Positions 7,341-17,021 of a stretch of DNA of 28,713 bases are shown one piece after another. The position numbers were made by a program, and so were the translations under genes. The stretch covers positions 1-28,713 of the forward strand of contig CAJUQA010000026.1 of NCBI GenBank assembly GCA_910588375.1, in the 5' to 3' direction. The notes beneath the pieces were generated by a model that was not told the origin of the DNA, ran no database searches, and worked only from the letters and a program-made list of their open reading frames with translations. This DNA comes from an uncultured Odoribacter sp. Lineage in GTDB: Bacteria; Bacteroidota; Bacteroidia; Bacteroidales; Marinifilaceae. Numbering within the stretch: position 1 is the first letter of the stretch; every line of letters begins with the position of its first letter.

Positions 7341-10300
7341 ATGTGGAAATTAGCGTTGTTATTTTTTATAATAACAAGTGTGAGTAGGGTTTCGGGGATG
7401 TTTCTTCCTTTGCAGGAAGAGGTGATGCTGCCGGTCGCGGACAGGCCGGCGGAAGGGGATACATTGCGTTTGCCGGTGAAGGAAAACCGGGACAATGAGA
7501 TACGTTCGGATGTCCCTGCTTCTCCTTTGTTTTTGAAGAAACCTTCCAATATACGGGATACGGTCATATACAATTCTCAGACGGGGCGCTATGTCGTCAT
7601 GACTCTGATAGGGGATAAATATTATTATTCCCGTCCTTATTCTTTGAGTGCGAGTGAGTATCTGCATTCTACCGATAAGGCTTCCCTGTATGAATACAAC
7701 CGCCGGAAACGGGAGGAGGGAAATAAAACGGATTTCAAGGACCTGGTGTCACAGATTCAGTTTCTGGACAAGATTCTGAGTCCTATTTTCGGGGTCAATA
7801 AGGTGAAACTGAATGTGCAGGGGTCTGTGGAACTGACGTTGGGGCTGAAGACGAATAAGGTGGATAACCCGACGCTGCCGATTGATTTGCGTAAGACTAC
7901 GACGTTTGATTTTGATGAGAAGATACAGTTTAATGTCAACGGGAGTATCGGTGATTTGATAAATCTGGACTGGAGTTACAATACGGATGCCACGTTCGAT
8001 TTTGAAAATATGCTGAAGTTGAATTATGAGGGGAAGGAGGATGATATTGTCAAGAAGGTGGAAGCGGGAAATGTGTCGTTGCCGTTGCCGGGGACGTTGA
8101 TTACGGGGGGACAGAACCTGTGGGGATTCCGGACGGATTTGCAGTTCGGGAAGTTGTCCATTTCTTCTATTTTCACCCAGCAGAAGAGCGAGTCGAAGGT
8201 GGTGCAGTTGGATAAGGGGGCGGAGAAACAGGAGTTTGAGTTGTCGGCTCATGCGTATGAGGCGAACAAGCATTTTTTTCTTTCCAAGTATTTTCGGGAT
8301 ACGTATGATGCGTCGTTGTCCCGTTTGCCGTTGATAAACAGTGGGGTGACGATTACGAAGATAGAGGTTTGGGTGACGAATAAGTCGTCGCGTTTTGAGC
8401 AGGCACGGAATATTGTGGCTTTTGTGGATTTGGGGGAGAACGGGGCTAATACGTCCAATGCCATGTGGTTGGGAGGAAGCAGCGGATATCCGGATAATTC
8501 GGCCAACAGGCTTTATGAGCAGATGAATACGACGTATTCGGCCATTCGGGATATTAACCGGGTGACGAATGTTTTTACCCCGTTGTCGCCGGGATTTTCT
8601 TCCGGCAAGGATTATGAAAAGGTGGAAAATGCCCGTTTGTTGGATCCTTCCGAGTATGTTTTGAACGATAAGTTGGGATATATTTCGCTGAATCAGGCAT
8701 TGAATTCGGACGAGGTGCTGGCGGTGGCGTATGAATATACCGTTCGGGGGGAGATTTTTACTGTTGGGGAGTTGACGTCCAATGCGTTGGCGGCGCCTTC
8801 TACCTTGATTGTGAAGATGCTGAGGAGTACGATGCAGAGTCCGAATCTGCCGACCTGGGATTTGATGATGAAGAATGTGTATAACATCGGGAGTTATAAT
8901 CTCAGTTCGGATGATTTTGTGCTGGATGTCCTTTACCAGAATGACAGGGCGGGTACGAAAGTGAATTATCTGCCGGCGGGAGATATCAATAATAAGATAT
9001 TGCTTTCCGTGTTGAATCTGGATAACCTGAATTCGCAGATGGATGCTGTGCCGGACGGACGGTTTGACTATATAGAAGGGGTGACAGTGTATTCCAGCCG
9101 GGGAAGGATTGTTTTTCCGGTGCTTGAGCCGTTCGGTTCTTATTTGAAGGCGAAAATCAATAATGACGGGGTTGCTTCCCAGTATGTTTTCCAGGAGTTA
9201 TATGACCAGACGCAGAGCGATGCGGAAAAGAAGTCGGAGAAGGATAAGTTTTATCTGAAAGGAAGTTATAAGTCTTCTTCTTCATCCGAAATATCGCTGG
9301 GGGGCGGGGATATTCCCCAAGGTGCGGTGAAGGTGCTGGCCGGAGGGGTGGAATTGGTGGAGAATATCGATTATATGGTGGATTACACGATGGGAACGGT
9401 GAAGATTATCAATCAGTCGCTGTTGGAGGCGGGGACGCCGATAACGATAAAGAGCGAGAACCGTTCGATGTTCGGTATGCAGACGAAGACGCTTATCGGG
9501 ACGCATCTGGATTATAAGTTCAATGATAAACTGAATCTAGGAGCGACGATTATGCACATGAGTGAGAAGCCTCTGACCCATAAGGTGAATATCGGCGAGG
9601 AACCGATTTCCAATACAATTTGGGGGTTGAATGCTTCTTATAATACGGAGTCGGGATTTCTGACCACGTTGGTGGATAAGTTGCCTTTTATCGATACGAA
9701 GGTGAAATCGCATCTGAGTGTGGATGCCGAGTTTGCCCAGTTTCAGCCGGGGACGAACAGCGGAGCCGGAGGAAATGCCTATATCGACGATTTCGAGGGC
9801 AGTAAGATTGCCATTGATATGAAGTCCGTGACGGCCTGGAAGTTGGCTTCTACGCCGCAGTCGGATTATTCGGGGACGGATGAGTTTCCGGAATGGCGGG
9901 GGGACGGCCTGGAAGCCGGATATAACCGGGCTAAGTTGGCCTGGTATGTGGTGGACCCGATGTTTTACAGGATGTCTACGGCGACTCCCGGTCATATTCG
10001 TGCGGACAAGGAGCAGCGCTCGAATCATTATGTACGTGAGATACGCCAGACGGAGATTTTTCCGGATAAGGATATTGCCGTCGGGGATGTCAATATTGTC
10101 CCGGCTTTTTCATTGGCTTATTATCCGGAGGAAAAGGGACCTTATAATTTTGATGTGGAGCCTTCGAAGTATTCGGCCGGTATCAATCGGGAGGGGAAAC
10201 TGAATAAGCCGGAATCCCGTTGGGGGGGAATGATGCGGTCTGTGCAGACGAATGATTTCGAGGCGGCCAATGTGCAGTATATCGAGATGTGGCTGATGGA

Positions 10301-13300
10301 CCCGTTTATTTATGACCCGGAGCATAAGGGGGGAGAGGTGTATTTCGATTTGGGAAATGTGTCGGAAGATATTTTGCGTGACGGGAGGAAAGCGTTTGAA
10401 AACGGTCTGCCTTCTTCGGCAACGGTGACGAATGTGGATACGACAAAATGGGGACGGGTGCCCAATGTTCAATCCGTGACTAAGGGGTTCGATAATAACA
10501 ATCAGGCGCGGCGTTTTCAGGATGTGGGGTTGGACGGATTGAGCAGTGAGGATGAGCGTGCGTATTTTTCCGGCTATCTGGCAAGAATACGGGATTTATA
10601 CGGGGAGGGGACACAGGCTTATACCGATGCTTTCCAGGATCCCGCAGGGGATGATTATCATTTTTTCCGGGGTTCGGATTATGATGCCCGTGAGTTGTCT
10701 ATTCTGGAACGTTATAAGCGGTATAATAATACGGAGGGGAATTCCCCGACGGCGGAAATGTCGCCGGAGTCTTATACAACGGCAGCTACTTCGTTGCCGG
10801 ATGTGGAGGATATTAATGGGGATAATACGCTGAATGAGACGGAAGCTTATTTCCGTTATAAATTGAAACTTTCCCCGAAGGAGATGGAGGTCGGAAAGAA
10901 TTTCATCAACAGTATCACGACGGCTTCGGTTGTTTTGCCCAACGGGAATACGGAGGAGGTGAAGTGGTATCAGATTAAGATACCGGTGAATACGTCCGAA
11001 AAAGTGGCTATCAACGGTATCAGTGATTTTAAGTCCATCCGTTTTATGAGGGTGATATTGAAGGGGTTCCAGGACAGTGTGATTTTGCGGATGGCGAGTC
11101 TGGATTTGGTGCGCGACAATTGGAGAAAATATGAGGATGTGGTGGATAGAGAGGAGATGGGGTTGGTGGAAGACCCGAATACGGTGTTTGATGTGTCGGT
11201 GGTAAATTTAGAGGAGAATGCGACGAAAACGCCTGTAAACTATGTGATGCCTCCCGGAATAAAACGGGTGGTGGATGCGACCAATCCGCAGTTGCGGGAA
11301 CTGAATGAACAGGCTATGGCGTTGAAGGTGATTGACCTGAATGAAAAGGATGCCCGTGCCGTGTATAAGAATGTGTCTTTGGATGTCTTGAGGTACAAGA
11401 CGTTGCAGATGGATGTGCATGCGGAGGCGGTTCCGGGCTATACACTGAATGACGGCGATATGACGTTGTTTCTGCGTATGGGAGGGGATAATGTGAATAA
11501 TTATTATGAATATGAGTTGCCGCTGAATCTGACTCCCCCGGGATTTTATCCGGATGATGAGCGTGGGCGTCTGGCTGTCTGGCCGTCGGCCAATAAGCTG
11601 AAGTTGCCTCTCCGGTTGTTGCAGGAATTGAAACAGAGGAGGAATACGGATATGCGCAATAGCGGCGGCGGGGTGGATTATTCTACGGTTTACGAAATGG
11701 CGGTAGCGGAGCTGGACGAGAGTGCCGATGCCGATATTCTGACTCATACGGTGAAGGTGAAAGGTAAGCCGAGTTTAGGGGAGTTGAAAACCATTATGAT
11801 CGGTGTCCGCAACCGGAAAGGAGGTAGTGCGCGTTCCGTGGAGGTGTGGGTTAATGAGTTGCGGTTGTCGGATTTTGACAATAAGGGTGGTTGGGCGGCT
11901 AATGTCCGGATGACGGCCAAGTTGGCGGATGTCGCTACGCTGACTTTTGCGGGAAGCCGGATGACACCGGGATTCGGAAGTATCGAGCAGCATGCCAGCG
12001 AGATTGCCCGGGAGGATTACCGTTCTATTGATTTTTCCGCCAATGTGGAGTTCGGTAAGTTTTTCCCGCAGAATTGGCGTCTGAGGATACCGATGTATTA
12101 TGCGTATTCGCGTCAGAAAACGCTGCCGGAATATGACCCGCTGGATTCGGATATACCTTTGGATGTGGCGTTGAAGAATGCGGAGAATAAACGGGTGCGG
12201 GATTCCATCAAACGGAGTGCGGAGGATTATACGATGCGGAAGAGTCTGAATTTTACGAATGTCGGATTTGAGAGTAAGGACGGTCAGTCGCATTTGTTTG
12301 ATTTGTCGAATCTGACGCTGACGTTTTCCTATAATAAGGCGGAAGCGCACAATGTCAATACGGACCGGGATTTACAGAAGGATTATCGGGGATTGGTCAG
12401 TTATATTTATAACGGGATGCCGAAGATTGTGGAACCGTTTAAGAAGTCGAAGTCTTTAAATTCACCTTTCCTGAGACTGATTAAGGATTTCAATTTTTAT
12501 TATATGCCTTCGATGGTTTCGGTGACTTCCGATATTACGCGTAATTACCGGGAGATTCTTTCCAGGAATCTAGATAATCCGGATTTGCTGATATTGCCGA
12601 CTATCGATAAGGATTTTATGTGGAACCGGGATTATTCGTTCAAGTTTAATCTGACCCGGAATTTACGGGTGGATTTCCGGGCAACGGTGCAGTCGCGTAT
12701 TGATGAGCCGGAGGGGATTGTTGACCGCCAGCGTGACCGGGAGAGGTATGAACAGTGGAAGGATACGGTTTGGCAGAATATTCTGGACGGAGGACGTCCG
12801 GTGAATTATAATCACGATTTGAGTGTGGATTATACGGTGCCGATTAATAAGTTGCCTGGGTTGGATTGGACCAATCTCAGGACGATGTATTCTACCCGTT
12901 ACGATTGGCAGGCAGGTGCGATTATGAAAGATTCCACGGAGTTGGGAAATACGATCCGGAATGCCAATTCTTTACAGTTGGATGGAGGATTGTCACTGAC
13001 TTCCCTGTATAATAAGTCGAAATTTTTGCGGAGTATTTCCCGTCCTCCCCGTCAGACGAGGGGGAAGGCGGTGAATTACAGTACCGAGGTGTCTAAAGTG
13101 AGAAAAGGCCGCTCTTTTGTGGTGCATCATAAGTTGAAGACGAGTGATATCCGGGTAAAAGTGGCCGGTGCGGACGGACAATCCGTGAAAGTGGGATATG
13201 AGACGGTGGGACGTAATAAGGTGCGTATTAATTCTACGGAGAGTCTGGATAGTGCCAAGATTGCCATTACGGGCTATGAGAGGTCGCATGAGAGTACGTT

Positions 13301-14699
13301 GGGTAAGATGGGACGCTTGCTGCTGGGGGTTGTCACGGGAGTGAAGAATGTAAGGGTGTCTTATTCCGAGGACCGTAGCACCACTCTTCCCGGTTTCTTG
13401 CCGGAAGCCCGTTGGTTGGGGCAGGAGAGTTATGAGGGACGTTCTGCTCCGGGGTTCCGCTTCCTTTTTGGCGGTCAGAGTGAAAAATTCGGAATCCGTT
13501 CTGCCGAGAAGGGATGGATTACCCGGGATTCGGCTTTGAATAATCCGTATCAGATGAGTTTTTCGCAGAATGTATATGTGTCGGCGACGTTTGAACCTTT
13601 TAAGAATTTCAGGGTGGATCTGACTGCCAACCGTTCGCGTTCCCGGAATATGAGTGAATATCTGTATTATGACGGAAATCGCTTTAATGAGAATAATAAG
13701 ATTTACAGTGGTAATTACAGTATGACGATGGTGGGGCTTCATTCGGCTTTTTATAAGGTGGGAAATGATTTGGAAGCCTCGGCGGCCGTGTATCGTAAAT
13801 TTTTGGAGAACAGGAAAACAGTGTCCCGGGAATTGGCGCAAAAGCGGTGGGGAGACCAATATGCGCAAAGCGAGTATGTGTTGTTGGATAAGAATGGGAA
13901 ACCGACAGGTTATTATAAAGGATATGGCGAGACTTCACAGGAGGTGTTGATTGGTGCATTCAACCGGGCGTATGGTGTGGGGGCTCATGACGGATTGATA
14001 CCCAAGATGCTGGCGATGCGTCCCAATTGGAGGATTACCTATAACGGATTGATGGAAATTCCGTTTATGAAGAAGGTGTTCCGTTCGTTCAGCCTGAATC
14101 ATACATATCGTTGTAAGTATAATATCGGTTCTTTCGAGACCAATATGAAATACATGGAAGGGTTGGACGGTTTTACTGAAATCATGGATGCCCAGGAGAA
14201 TTGGATGAGTCAGTATGACGTGAACAGTGTCTCTATCAATGAGGAACTCAATCCGTTAATCAGTATGGATATGACGTGGGTGAATAATTTGACTACGCGT
14301 TTCAGTGTGATTCGCCGTCGGGATGTGACATTGGGATTGGTAAGTGCGTTGGTGACGGAGAACTCCAGTAACGAGTTGGTGATAGGTGCGGGTTATCGTT
14401 TCGGTAATTTGCCAATTTTCTTTAAGAATAAGCAGTTGGATAATGATATTAATATCCAGTGTGATTTTTCTCTCCGTAGGAATAATACGATTATCCGGCG
14501 TATTTCGGAGCAGGTGGATCAGCTGACGGCAGGCCAGGAGGTGATGAGTTTAAAAGTGTCGGCGGATTATACGTTTAATAACCGTTTAAACCTGAGATTA
14601 TTTTATGATAGGGTGGTCAATACACCTTATGTGTCTTTGTCTTTTCCGACAACGAATACGAATTTCGGTGTGAGTGTGAGGTTTACTTTGACTCAATAA
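7341..14699 (+). CDS. sprA: Type 9 secretion outer-membrane translocon SprA/Sov
   Basis: At 2452 aa this matches the size of SprA (Flavobacterium gliding) and Sov (Porphyromonas), the very large beta-barrel that forms the protein-conducting channel of the type 9 secretion system. The N terminus MWKLALLFFIITSVSRVSG is a signal peptide. The body shows repeated amphipathic beta-strand patterns alternating with long soluble loops. Characteristic blocks include the segment around YIDDFEGSK (~815) and the VWVNELRLSDFDNKGGW region (~1500). The C terminus ends in an outer-membrane-type strand (FGVSVRFTLTQ). Family knowledge: cargo passes through the barrel and is handed to PorV-type partners and the attachment machinery. 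No other T9SS gene and no recognisable T9SS cargo lies in this window. The frame is intact. It sits 61 nt after ruvA, probably on the trpS-ruvA transcript, though an internal promoter cannot be excluded. Confidence 0.95.
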   Translation: MWKLALLFFIITSVSRVSGMFLPLQEEVMLPVADRPAEGDTLRLPVKENRDNEIRSDVPASPLFLKKPSNIRDTVIYNSQTGRYVVMTLIGDKYYYSRPYSLSASEYLHSTDKASLYEYNRRKREEGNKTDFKDLVSQIQFLDKILSPIFGVNKVKLNVQGSVELTLGLKTNKVDNPTLPIDLRKTTTFDFDEKIQFNVNGSIGDLINLDWSYNTDATFDFENMLKLNYEGKEDDIVKKVEAGNVSLPLPGTLITGGQNLWGFRTDLQFGKLSISSIFTQQKSESKVVQLDKGAEKQEFELSAHAYEANKHFFLSKYFRDTYDASLSRLPLINSGVTITKIEVWVTNKSSRFEQARNIVAFVDLGENGANTSNAMWLGGSSGYPDNSANRLYEQMNTTYSAIRDINRVTNVFTPLSPGFSSGKDYEKVENARLLDPSEYVLNDKLGYISLNQALNSDEVLAVAYEYTVRGEIFTVGELTSNALAAPSTLIVKMLRSTMQSPNLPTWDLMMKNVYNIGSYNLSSDDFVLDVLYQNDRAGTKVNYLPAGDINNKILLSVLNLDNLNSQMDAVPDGRFDYIEGVTVYSSRGRIVFPVLEPFGSYLKAKINNDGVASQYVFQELYDQTQSDAEKKSEKDKFYLKGSYKSSSSSEISLGGGDIPQGAVKVLAGGVELVENIDYMVDYTMGTVKIINQSLLEAGTPITIKSENRSMFGMQTKTLIGTHLDYKFNDKLNLGATIMHMSEKPLTHKVNIGEEPISNTIWGLNASYNTESGFLTTLVDKLPFIDTKVKSHLSVDAEFAQFQPGTNSGAGGNAYIDDFEGSKIAIDMKSVTAWKLASTPQSDYSGTDEFPEWRGDGLEAGYNRAKLAWYVVDPMFYRMSTATPGHIRADKEQRSNHYVREIRQTEIFPDKDIAVGDVNIVPAFSLAYYPEEKGPYNFDVEPSKYSAGINREGKLNKPESRWGGMMRSVQTNDFEAANVQYIEMWLMDPFIYDPEHKGGEVYFDLGNVSEDILRDGRKAFENGLPSSATVTNVDTTKWGRVPNVQSVTKGFDNNNQARRFQDVGLDGLSSEDERAYFSGYLARIRDLYGEGTQAYTDAFQDPAGDDYHFFRGSDYDARELSILERYKRYNNTEGNSPTAEMSPESYTTAATSLPDVEDINGDNTLNETEAYFRYKLKLSPKEMEVGKNFINSITTASVVLPNGNTEEVKWYQIKIPVNTSEKVAINGISDFKSIRFMRVILKGFQDSVILRMASLDLVRDNWRKYEDVVDREEMGLVEDPNTVFDVSVVNLEENATKTPVNYVMPPGIKRVVDATNPQLRELNEQAMALKVIDLNEKDARAVYKNVSLDVLRYKTLQMDVHAEAVPGYTLNDGDMTLFLRMGGDNVNNYYEYELPLNLTPPGFYPDDERGRLAVWPSANKLKLPLRLLQELKQRRNTDMRNSGGGVDYSTVYEMAVAELDESADADILTHTVKVKGKPSLGELKTIMIGVRNRKGGSARSVEVWVNELRLSDFDNKGGWAANVRMTAKLADVATLTFAGSRMTPGFGSIEQHASEIAREDYRSIDFSANVEFGKFFPQNWRLRIPMYYAYSRQKTLPEYDPLDSDIPLDVALKNAENKRVRDSIKRSAEDYTMRKSLNFTNVGFESKDGQSHLFDLSNLTLTFSYNKAEAHNVNTDRDLQKDYRGLVSYIYNGMPKIVEPFKKSKSLNSPFLRLIKDFNFYYMPSMVSVTSDITRNYREILSRNLDNPDLLILPTIDKDFMWNRDYSFKFNLTRNLRVDFRATVQSRIDEPEGIVDRQRDRERYEQWKDTVWQNILDGGRPVNYNHDLSVDYTVPINKLPGLDWTNLRTMYSTRYDWQAGAIMKDSTELGNTIRNANSLQLDGGLSLTSLYNKSKFLRSISRPPRQTRGKAVNYSTEVSKVRKGRSFVVHHKLKTSDIRVKVAGADGQSVKVGYETVGRNKVRINSTESLDSAKIAITGYERSHESTLGKMGRLLLGVVTGVKNVRVSYSEDRSTTLPGFLPEARWLGQESYEGRSAPGFRFLFGGQSEKFGIRSAEKGWITRDSALNNPYQMSFSQNVYVSATFEPFKNFRVDLTANRSRSRNMSEYLYYDGNRFNENNKIYSGNYSMTMVGLHSAFYKVGNDLEASAAVYRKFLENRKTVSRELAQKRWGDQYAQSEYVLLDKNGKPTGYYKGYGETSQEVLIGAFNRAYGVGAHDGLIPKMLAMRPNWRITYNGLMEIPFMKKVFRSFSLNHTYRCKYNIGSFETNMKYMEGLDGFTEIMDAQENWMSQYDVNSVSINEELNPLISMDMTWVNNLTTRFSVIRRRDVTLGLVSALVTENSSNELVIGAGYRFGNLPIFFKNKQLDNDINIQCDFSLRRNNTIIRRISEQVDQLTAGQEVMSLKVSADYTFNNRLNLRLFYDRVVNTPYVSLSFPTTNTNFGVSVRFTLTQ

Positions 14700-14782
14700 G
14701 CGGAGGGGTATCGCTTGCTCTTTTTGAAAATGAGTGTTGGAAATTCGGAATTTCTTCCCGATTTTTGTGTTTGGATAAAATC

Positions 14783-15427
14783 ATGAGTATGGATATACAG
14801 GTATTTGTCAATAATCCTTGGGAGGAGGATACGATTGTTTTGTATGATGATACAAAGGAGGCCGCTGTGATAGATTGCGGTTGTTTTTTGGGGGAGGAGC
14901 GTGTGGCGCTGCAGTCTTTTTTGACGGAGAAGGGGTTGAAACCGGTTGTTTTGTTGAATACGCATTTGCATCCGGATCATATTTTCGGAAATGAGTTTAT
15001 GAAAAAAACATACGGTTTGGAGACACAGGCGGGAGAGGAGGATAATTTTTTGATTCAGCATGCGGTGGAGTATGCCGCGATGTTGGGGATTTCTGGAATT
15101 GCCCAGCCTCCGGAGGTCGGAAAGTTTTTGAAAGACGGTGATGTTGTCCGGTTCGGAAAGTCAGAGCTGGAAGTGATTGCGGTGCCGGGGCATTCGCCGG
15201 GGGGACTTTGTTTTTACAGTCGCAAGGATAAGTTGCTGATTGCAGGGGATGTGTTGTTTGCAGGGAGTGTCGGACGTTCTGATTTGCCCGGAGGAAATGG
15301 TGTCCAATTGTTGGAGGCTATCCGTACCCGGTTGTTTGTTTTGGACGGTGATGTAAAGGTGATTCCGGGACACGGTCCTGCCACTATGATAGAAAAAGAA
15401 AAAAAATATAATCCTTTTTTTCAGTAA
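14783..15427 (+). CDS. Metallo-beta-lactamase-fold hydrolase (glyoxalase II-like)
   Basis: The 214-aa protein carries all metal ligands of a binuclear zinc or iron MBL hydrolase: HLHPDH at 61-66, His137 in VPGHSPGG, Asp156 in IAGDVLF and His197 in IPGHGPAT. This ligand set and compact length resemble glyoxalase-II-type thioesterases, which hydrolyse acyl-glutathione or similar thioesters. The true substrate in this lineage is unknown. An in-frame TTG at 14765 precedes the chosen ATG; a second ATG at 14789 (MDIQVFVNNP) fits many relatives equally well. The gap to sprA holds a weak AT-rich inverted repeat only. It precedes mtnN by 50 nt, so the three downstream genes may form one unit. Confidence 0.85.
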   Translation: MSMDIQVFVNNPWEEDTIVLYDDTKEAAVIDCGCFLGEERVALQSFLTEKGLKPVVLLNTHLHPDHIFGNEFMKKTYGLETQAGEEDNFLIQHAVEYAAMLGISGIAQPPEVGKFLKDGDVVRFGKSELEVIAVPGHSPGGLCFYSRKDKLLIAGDVLFAGSVGRSDLPGGNGVQLLEAIRTRLFVLDGDVKVIPGHGPATMIEKEKKYNPFFQ

Positions 15428-15477
15428 ATCAGTGGGTTTGCTGAATGGAATGATAGATTGGATAAAGAATCGGTGAT

Positions 15478-16161
15478 ATGAAAATCGGTGTTATTGTGGC
15501 GATGGGGGCTGAATTTAAGTTGGTGGAGGAGCTTTTGTCGGATAGAATGGAACGGAAAGTGGGGGAATATTGTTTTGTTGAAGGAAGTGTGGAGGGAAAG
15601 TCAGTCGTCCTTTTGAAATGCGGTATCGGGAAGGTTTGTTCTGCGGTGGGTACTTTGGAAATGATCAGGACTTTCACACCGGATTGTATTATCAATACGG
15701 GAGTGGCGGGAGGAATAGATGCAGTGTTGCGGGTGATGGATGTTGTTGTCGGGGATACGATGGTGTATCATGATGTGTGGTGCGGAGAAGGAAATGAATA
15801 CGGGCAGGTGCAGGGGATGCCTCCTTATTATAAGTCTGACAGAAGGTTGTATGAGATGGCCTTGCAGATGAAATCGAAGGTATCCTTGCATGGCGGATGT
15901 ATTTGCAGTGGGGACCGTTTTATTACTTCCCGAACGGAGTTGGAGGAAATCAAGCGTAATTTTCCGCAAGGGTTGGCAGTGGATATGGAGTCGTGTTCGA
16001 TAGCCCAGGTGTGTTATATGTATGCAGTACCTTTTTTGAGTTTCCGAATTATCAGCGATACGCCGGGGGTGGACGGGCATACCGAACAGTACCGGGATTT
16101 TTGGACTAAAGTGCCCGAACAGTCTTTTCAGTTGTTGAAACAGTTGATAAAAACAGTATGA
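15478..16161 (+). CDS. mtnN: 5'-methylthioadenosine/S-adenosylhomocysteine nucleosidase
   Basis: MtnN (Pfs) removes adenine from S-adenosylhomocysteine and methylthioadenosine, giving S-ribosylhomocysteine and methylthioribose. The 227-aa length is typical. Catalytic and substrate residues align with E. coli MtnN: Glu12 in MGAEFK, the NTGVAGG phosphorylase-fold loop (~73-79), SGDRF (~144-148), Glu171 in VDMES, and Asp194 in IISDTPG. The ATG follows the canonical MKIGVIVAMGAE. It is immediately upstream of luxS, whose substrate it makes; only one base separates stop and start, so the two are almost certainly translationally coupled. Confidence 0.95.
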   Translation: MKIGVIVAMGAEFKLVEELLSDRMERKVGEYCFVEGSVEGKSVVLLKCGIGKVCSAVGTLEMIRTFTPDCIINTGVAGGIDAVLRVMDVVVGDTMVYHDVWCGEGNEYGQVQGMPPYYKSDRRLYEMALQMKSKVSLHGGCICSGDRFITSRTELEEIKRNFPQGLAVDMESCSIAQVCYMYAVPFLSFRIISDTPGVDGHTEQYRDFWTKVPEQSFQLLKQLIKTV

Positions 16162-16162
16162 T

Positions 16163-16645
16163 ATGAAGAAAATACCGAGCTTTAATATAGATCATATTCA
16201 TTTACTTCGGGGAATATATGTGTCCCGAAAAGATTATATCGGGGGAGATGTGGTGACGACTTTTGATGTCCGGATGAAGGAACCCAATCGGGAACCGGCT
16301 CTGGGATATGGGGAGTTGCATACTATTGAGCATTTGGCCGCTACTTTTTTGCGGAATCATCCGGTGTGGGGGGATAAGATTGTGTTTTGGGGACCAATGG
16401 GATGTTGTACCGGAAATTATTTTCTGATGCAGGGGGATTTGGAGGCGCGGGACATAGTGGGGCTGATGCGGGAAACGTTCCGCTTTATCCGGGATTTTGA
16501 AGGGGAGGTGCCGGGGGGGGCACCGCGGGATTGCGGTAATTATCTGCTTCATAATCTTCCGATGGCCAAGTATGAGGCGGATAAATACCTGAGGGAAGTG
16601 TTGGATGTGATTGAAGAAAAGAATCTGGTTTATCCACGGGGGTGA
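16163..16645 (+). CDS. luxS: S-ribosylhomocysteine lyase LuxS (AI-2 synthesis)
   Basis: LuxS cleaves S-ribosylhomocysteine to homocysteine and DPD, the precursor of autoinducer-2, completing the activated methyl cycle begun by mtnN just upstream. The 160-aa protein has the metal ligands His53, His57 (HTIEH) and Cys124 (PRDCGNY), and the catalytic cysteine Cys81 within GPMGCCTGNYF. Most LuxS proteins have GCRTG there, so a second Cys replaces the usual Arg next to the active-site residue. The C terminus overlaps the convergent small membrane protein gene by 16 bp. No terminator hairpin is obvious after it. Confidence 0.95.
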   Translation: MKKIPSFNIDHIHLLRGIYVSRKDYIGGDVVTTFDVRMKEPNREPALGYGELHTIEHLAATFLRNHPVWGDKIVFWGPMGCCTGNYFLMQGDLEARDIVGLMRETFRFIRDFEGEVPGGAPRDCGNYLLHNLPMAKYEADKYLREVLDVIEEKNLVYPRG

Positions 16646-16863
16646 AAAGTCTCGTTTTTCTCTTCTTTTATTTCTACGGCTTTGTAGTTTTTGCGGTCGT
16701 CGGCATCTGTGGTGTTCGCGCAGTTTATGCCCCGGGCACGCATGTGTCTGTTACGTCCGATGTGTGTTTCGGGGAATCCTCGTTTTAACAGAATGCCGAT
16801 GCTCAGGGCGAGGAGTGCAATTCCTATCAGGATGAGGACAATAATAAAGAATGTAATTGTCAT
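16630..16863 (-). CDS. Small single-pass membrane protein, Bacteroidetes-specific type
   Basis: This 77-aa protein has one N-terminal hydrophobic helix (residues ~5-26, FFIIVLILIGIALLALSIG). A positively charged flank follows, with RGFPETHIGRNRHMRARGI (a juxtamembrane motif I recognise from unnamed small Bacteroidetes proteins) and then a Cys (INCANTTD) and a charged tail. The likely topology puts the tail in the cytoplasm. The frame extends to a TTG at 16885-16887, but that lies within the -7 box, so ATG 16863 is the start. The function is unknown. The gene is convergent with luxS and their 3' ends overlap by 16 bp. Confidence 0.75.
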   Translation of the reverse strand: MTITFFIIVLILIGIALLALSIGILLKRGFPETHIGRNRHMRARGINCANTTDADDRKNYKAVEIKEEKNETFHPRG

Positions 16864-16884
16864 GATTTTCAATTTGTATTCTTT

Positions 16885-16892
16885 CAAAGATA
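16885..16892 (-). promoter_or_regulatory. -7 box (TATCTTTG) for the small membrane protein gene
   Basis: On the minus strand TATCTTTG matches TAnnTTTG exactly, 21 bp before the ATG, with TTTTC near the -33 position. It fixes the start choice for the small gene. Confidence 0.65.
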
Positions 16893-16967
16893 GGGAAATG
16901 AAATGGAAAAAGAAAAGTCATGTTTTAAAAAAAGATTAAAAAATCGTTTAGTTTGTAAGCTTTTTCC

Positions 16968-16975
16968 TACATTTG
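16968..16975 (+). promoter_or_regulatory. -7 box (TACATTTG) for DUF3276 copy 2
   Basis: TACATTTG matches TAnnTTTG and shares the 15-bp core TTTTTCCTACATTTG with the promoter of copy 1. The leader of about 40 nt contains a small GTGG/CCAC inverted repeat (16988-17002) followed by ATAATTTTTT. Confidence 0.7.
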
Positions 16976-17021
16976 CAAATTATTAACGTGGTTGTGTGCC
17001 ACAGTATAATTTTTTGTGTAT

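Noticed and set aside
12993..13868. Long minus-strand frame within sprA
   Set aside because: Antisense shadow of a 2452-codon gene; no domain or start signal supports it.
14740..14754. GAAATT-CGG-AATTTC inverted repeat after sprA, considered as a terminator
   Set aside because: The stem is only six A/T-rich pairs and the following T-run is separated by GC bases; too weak to call.
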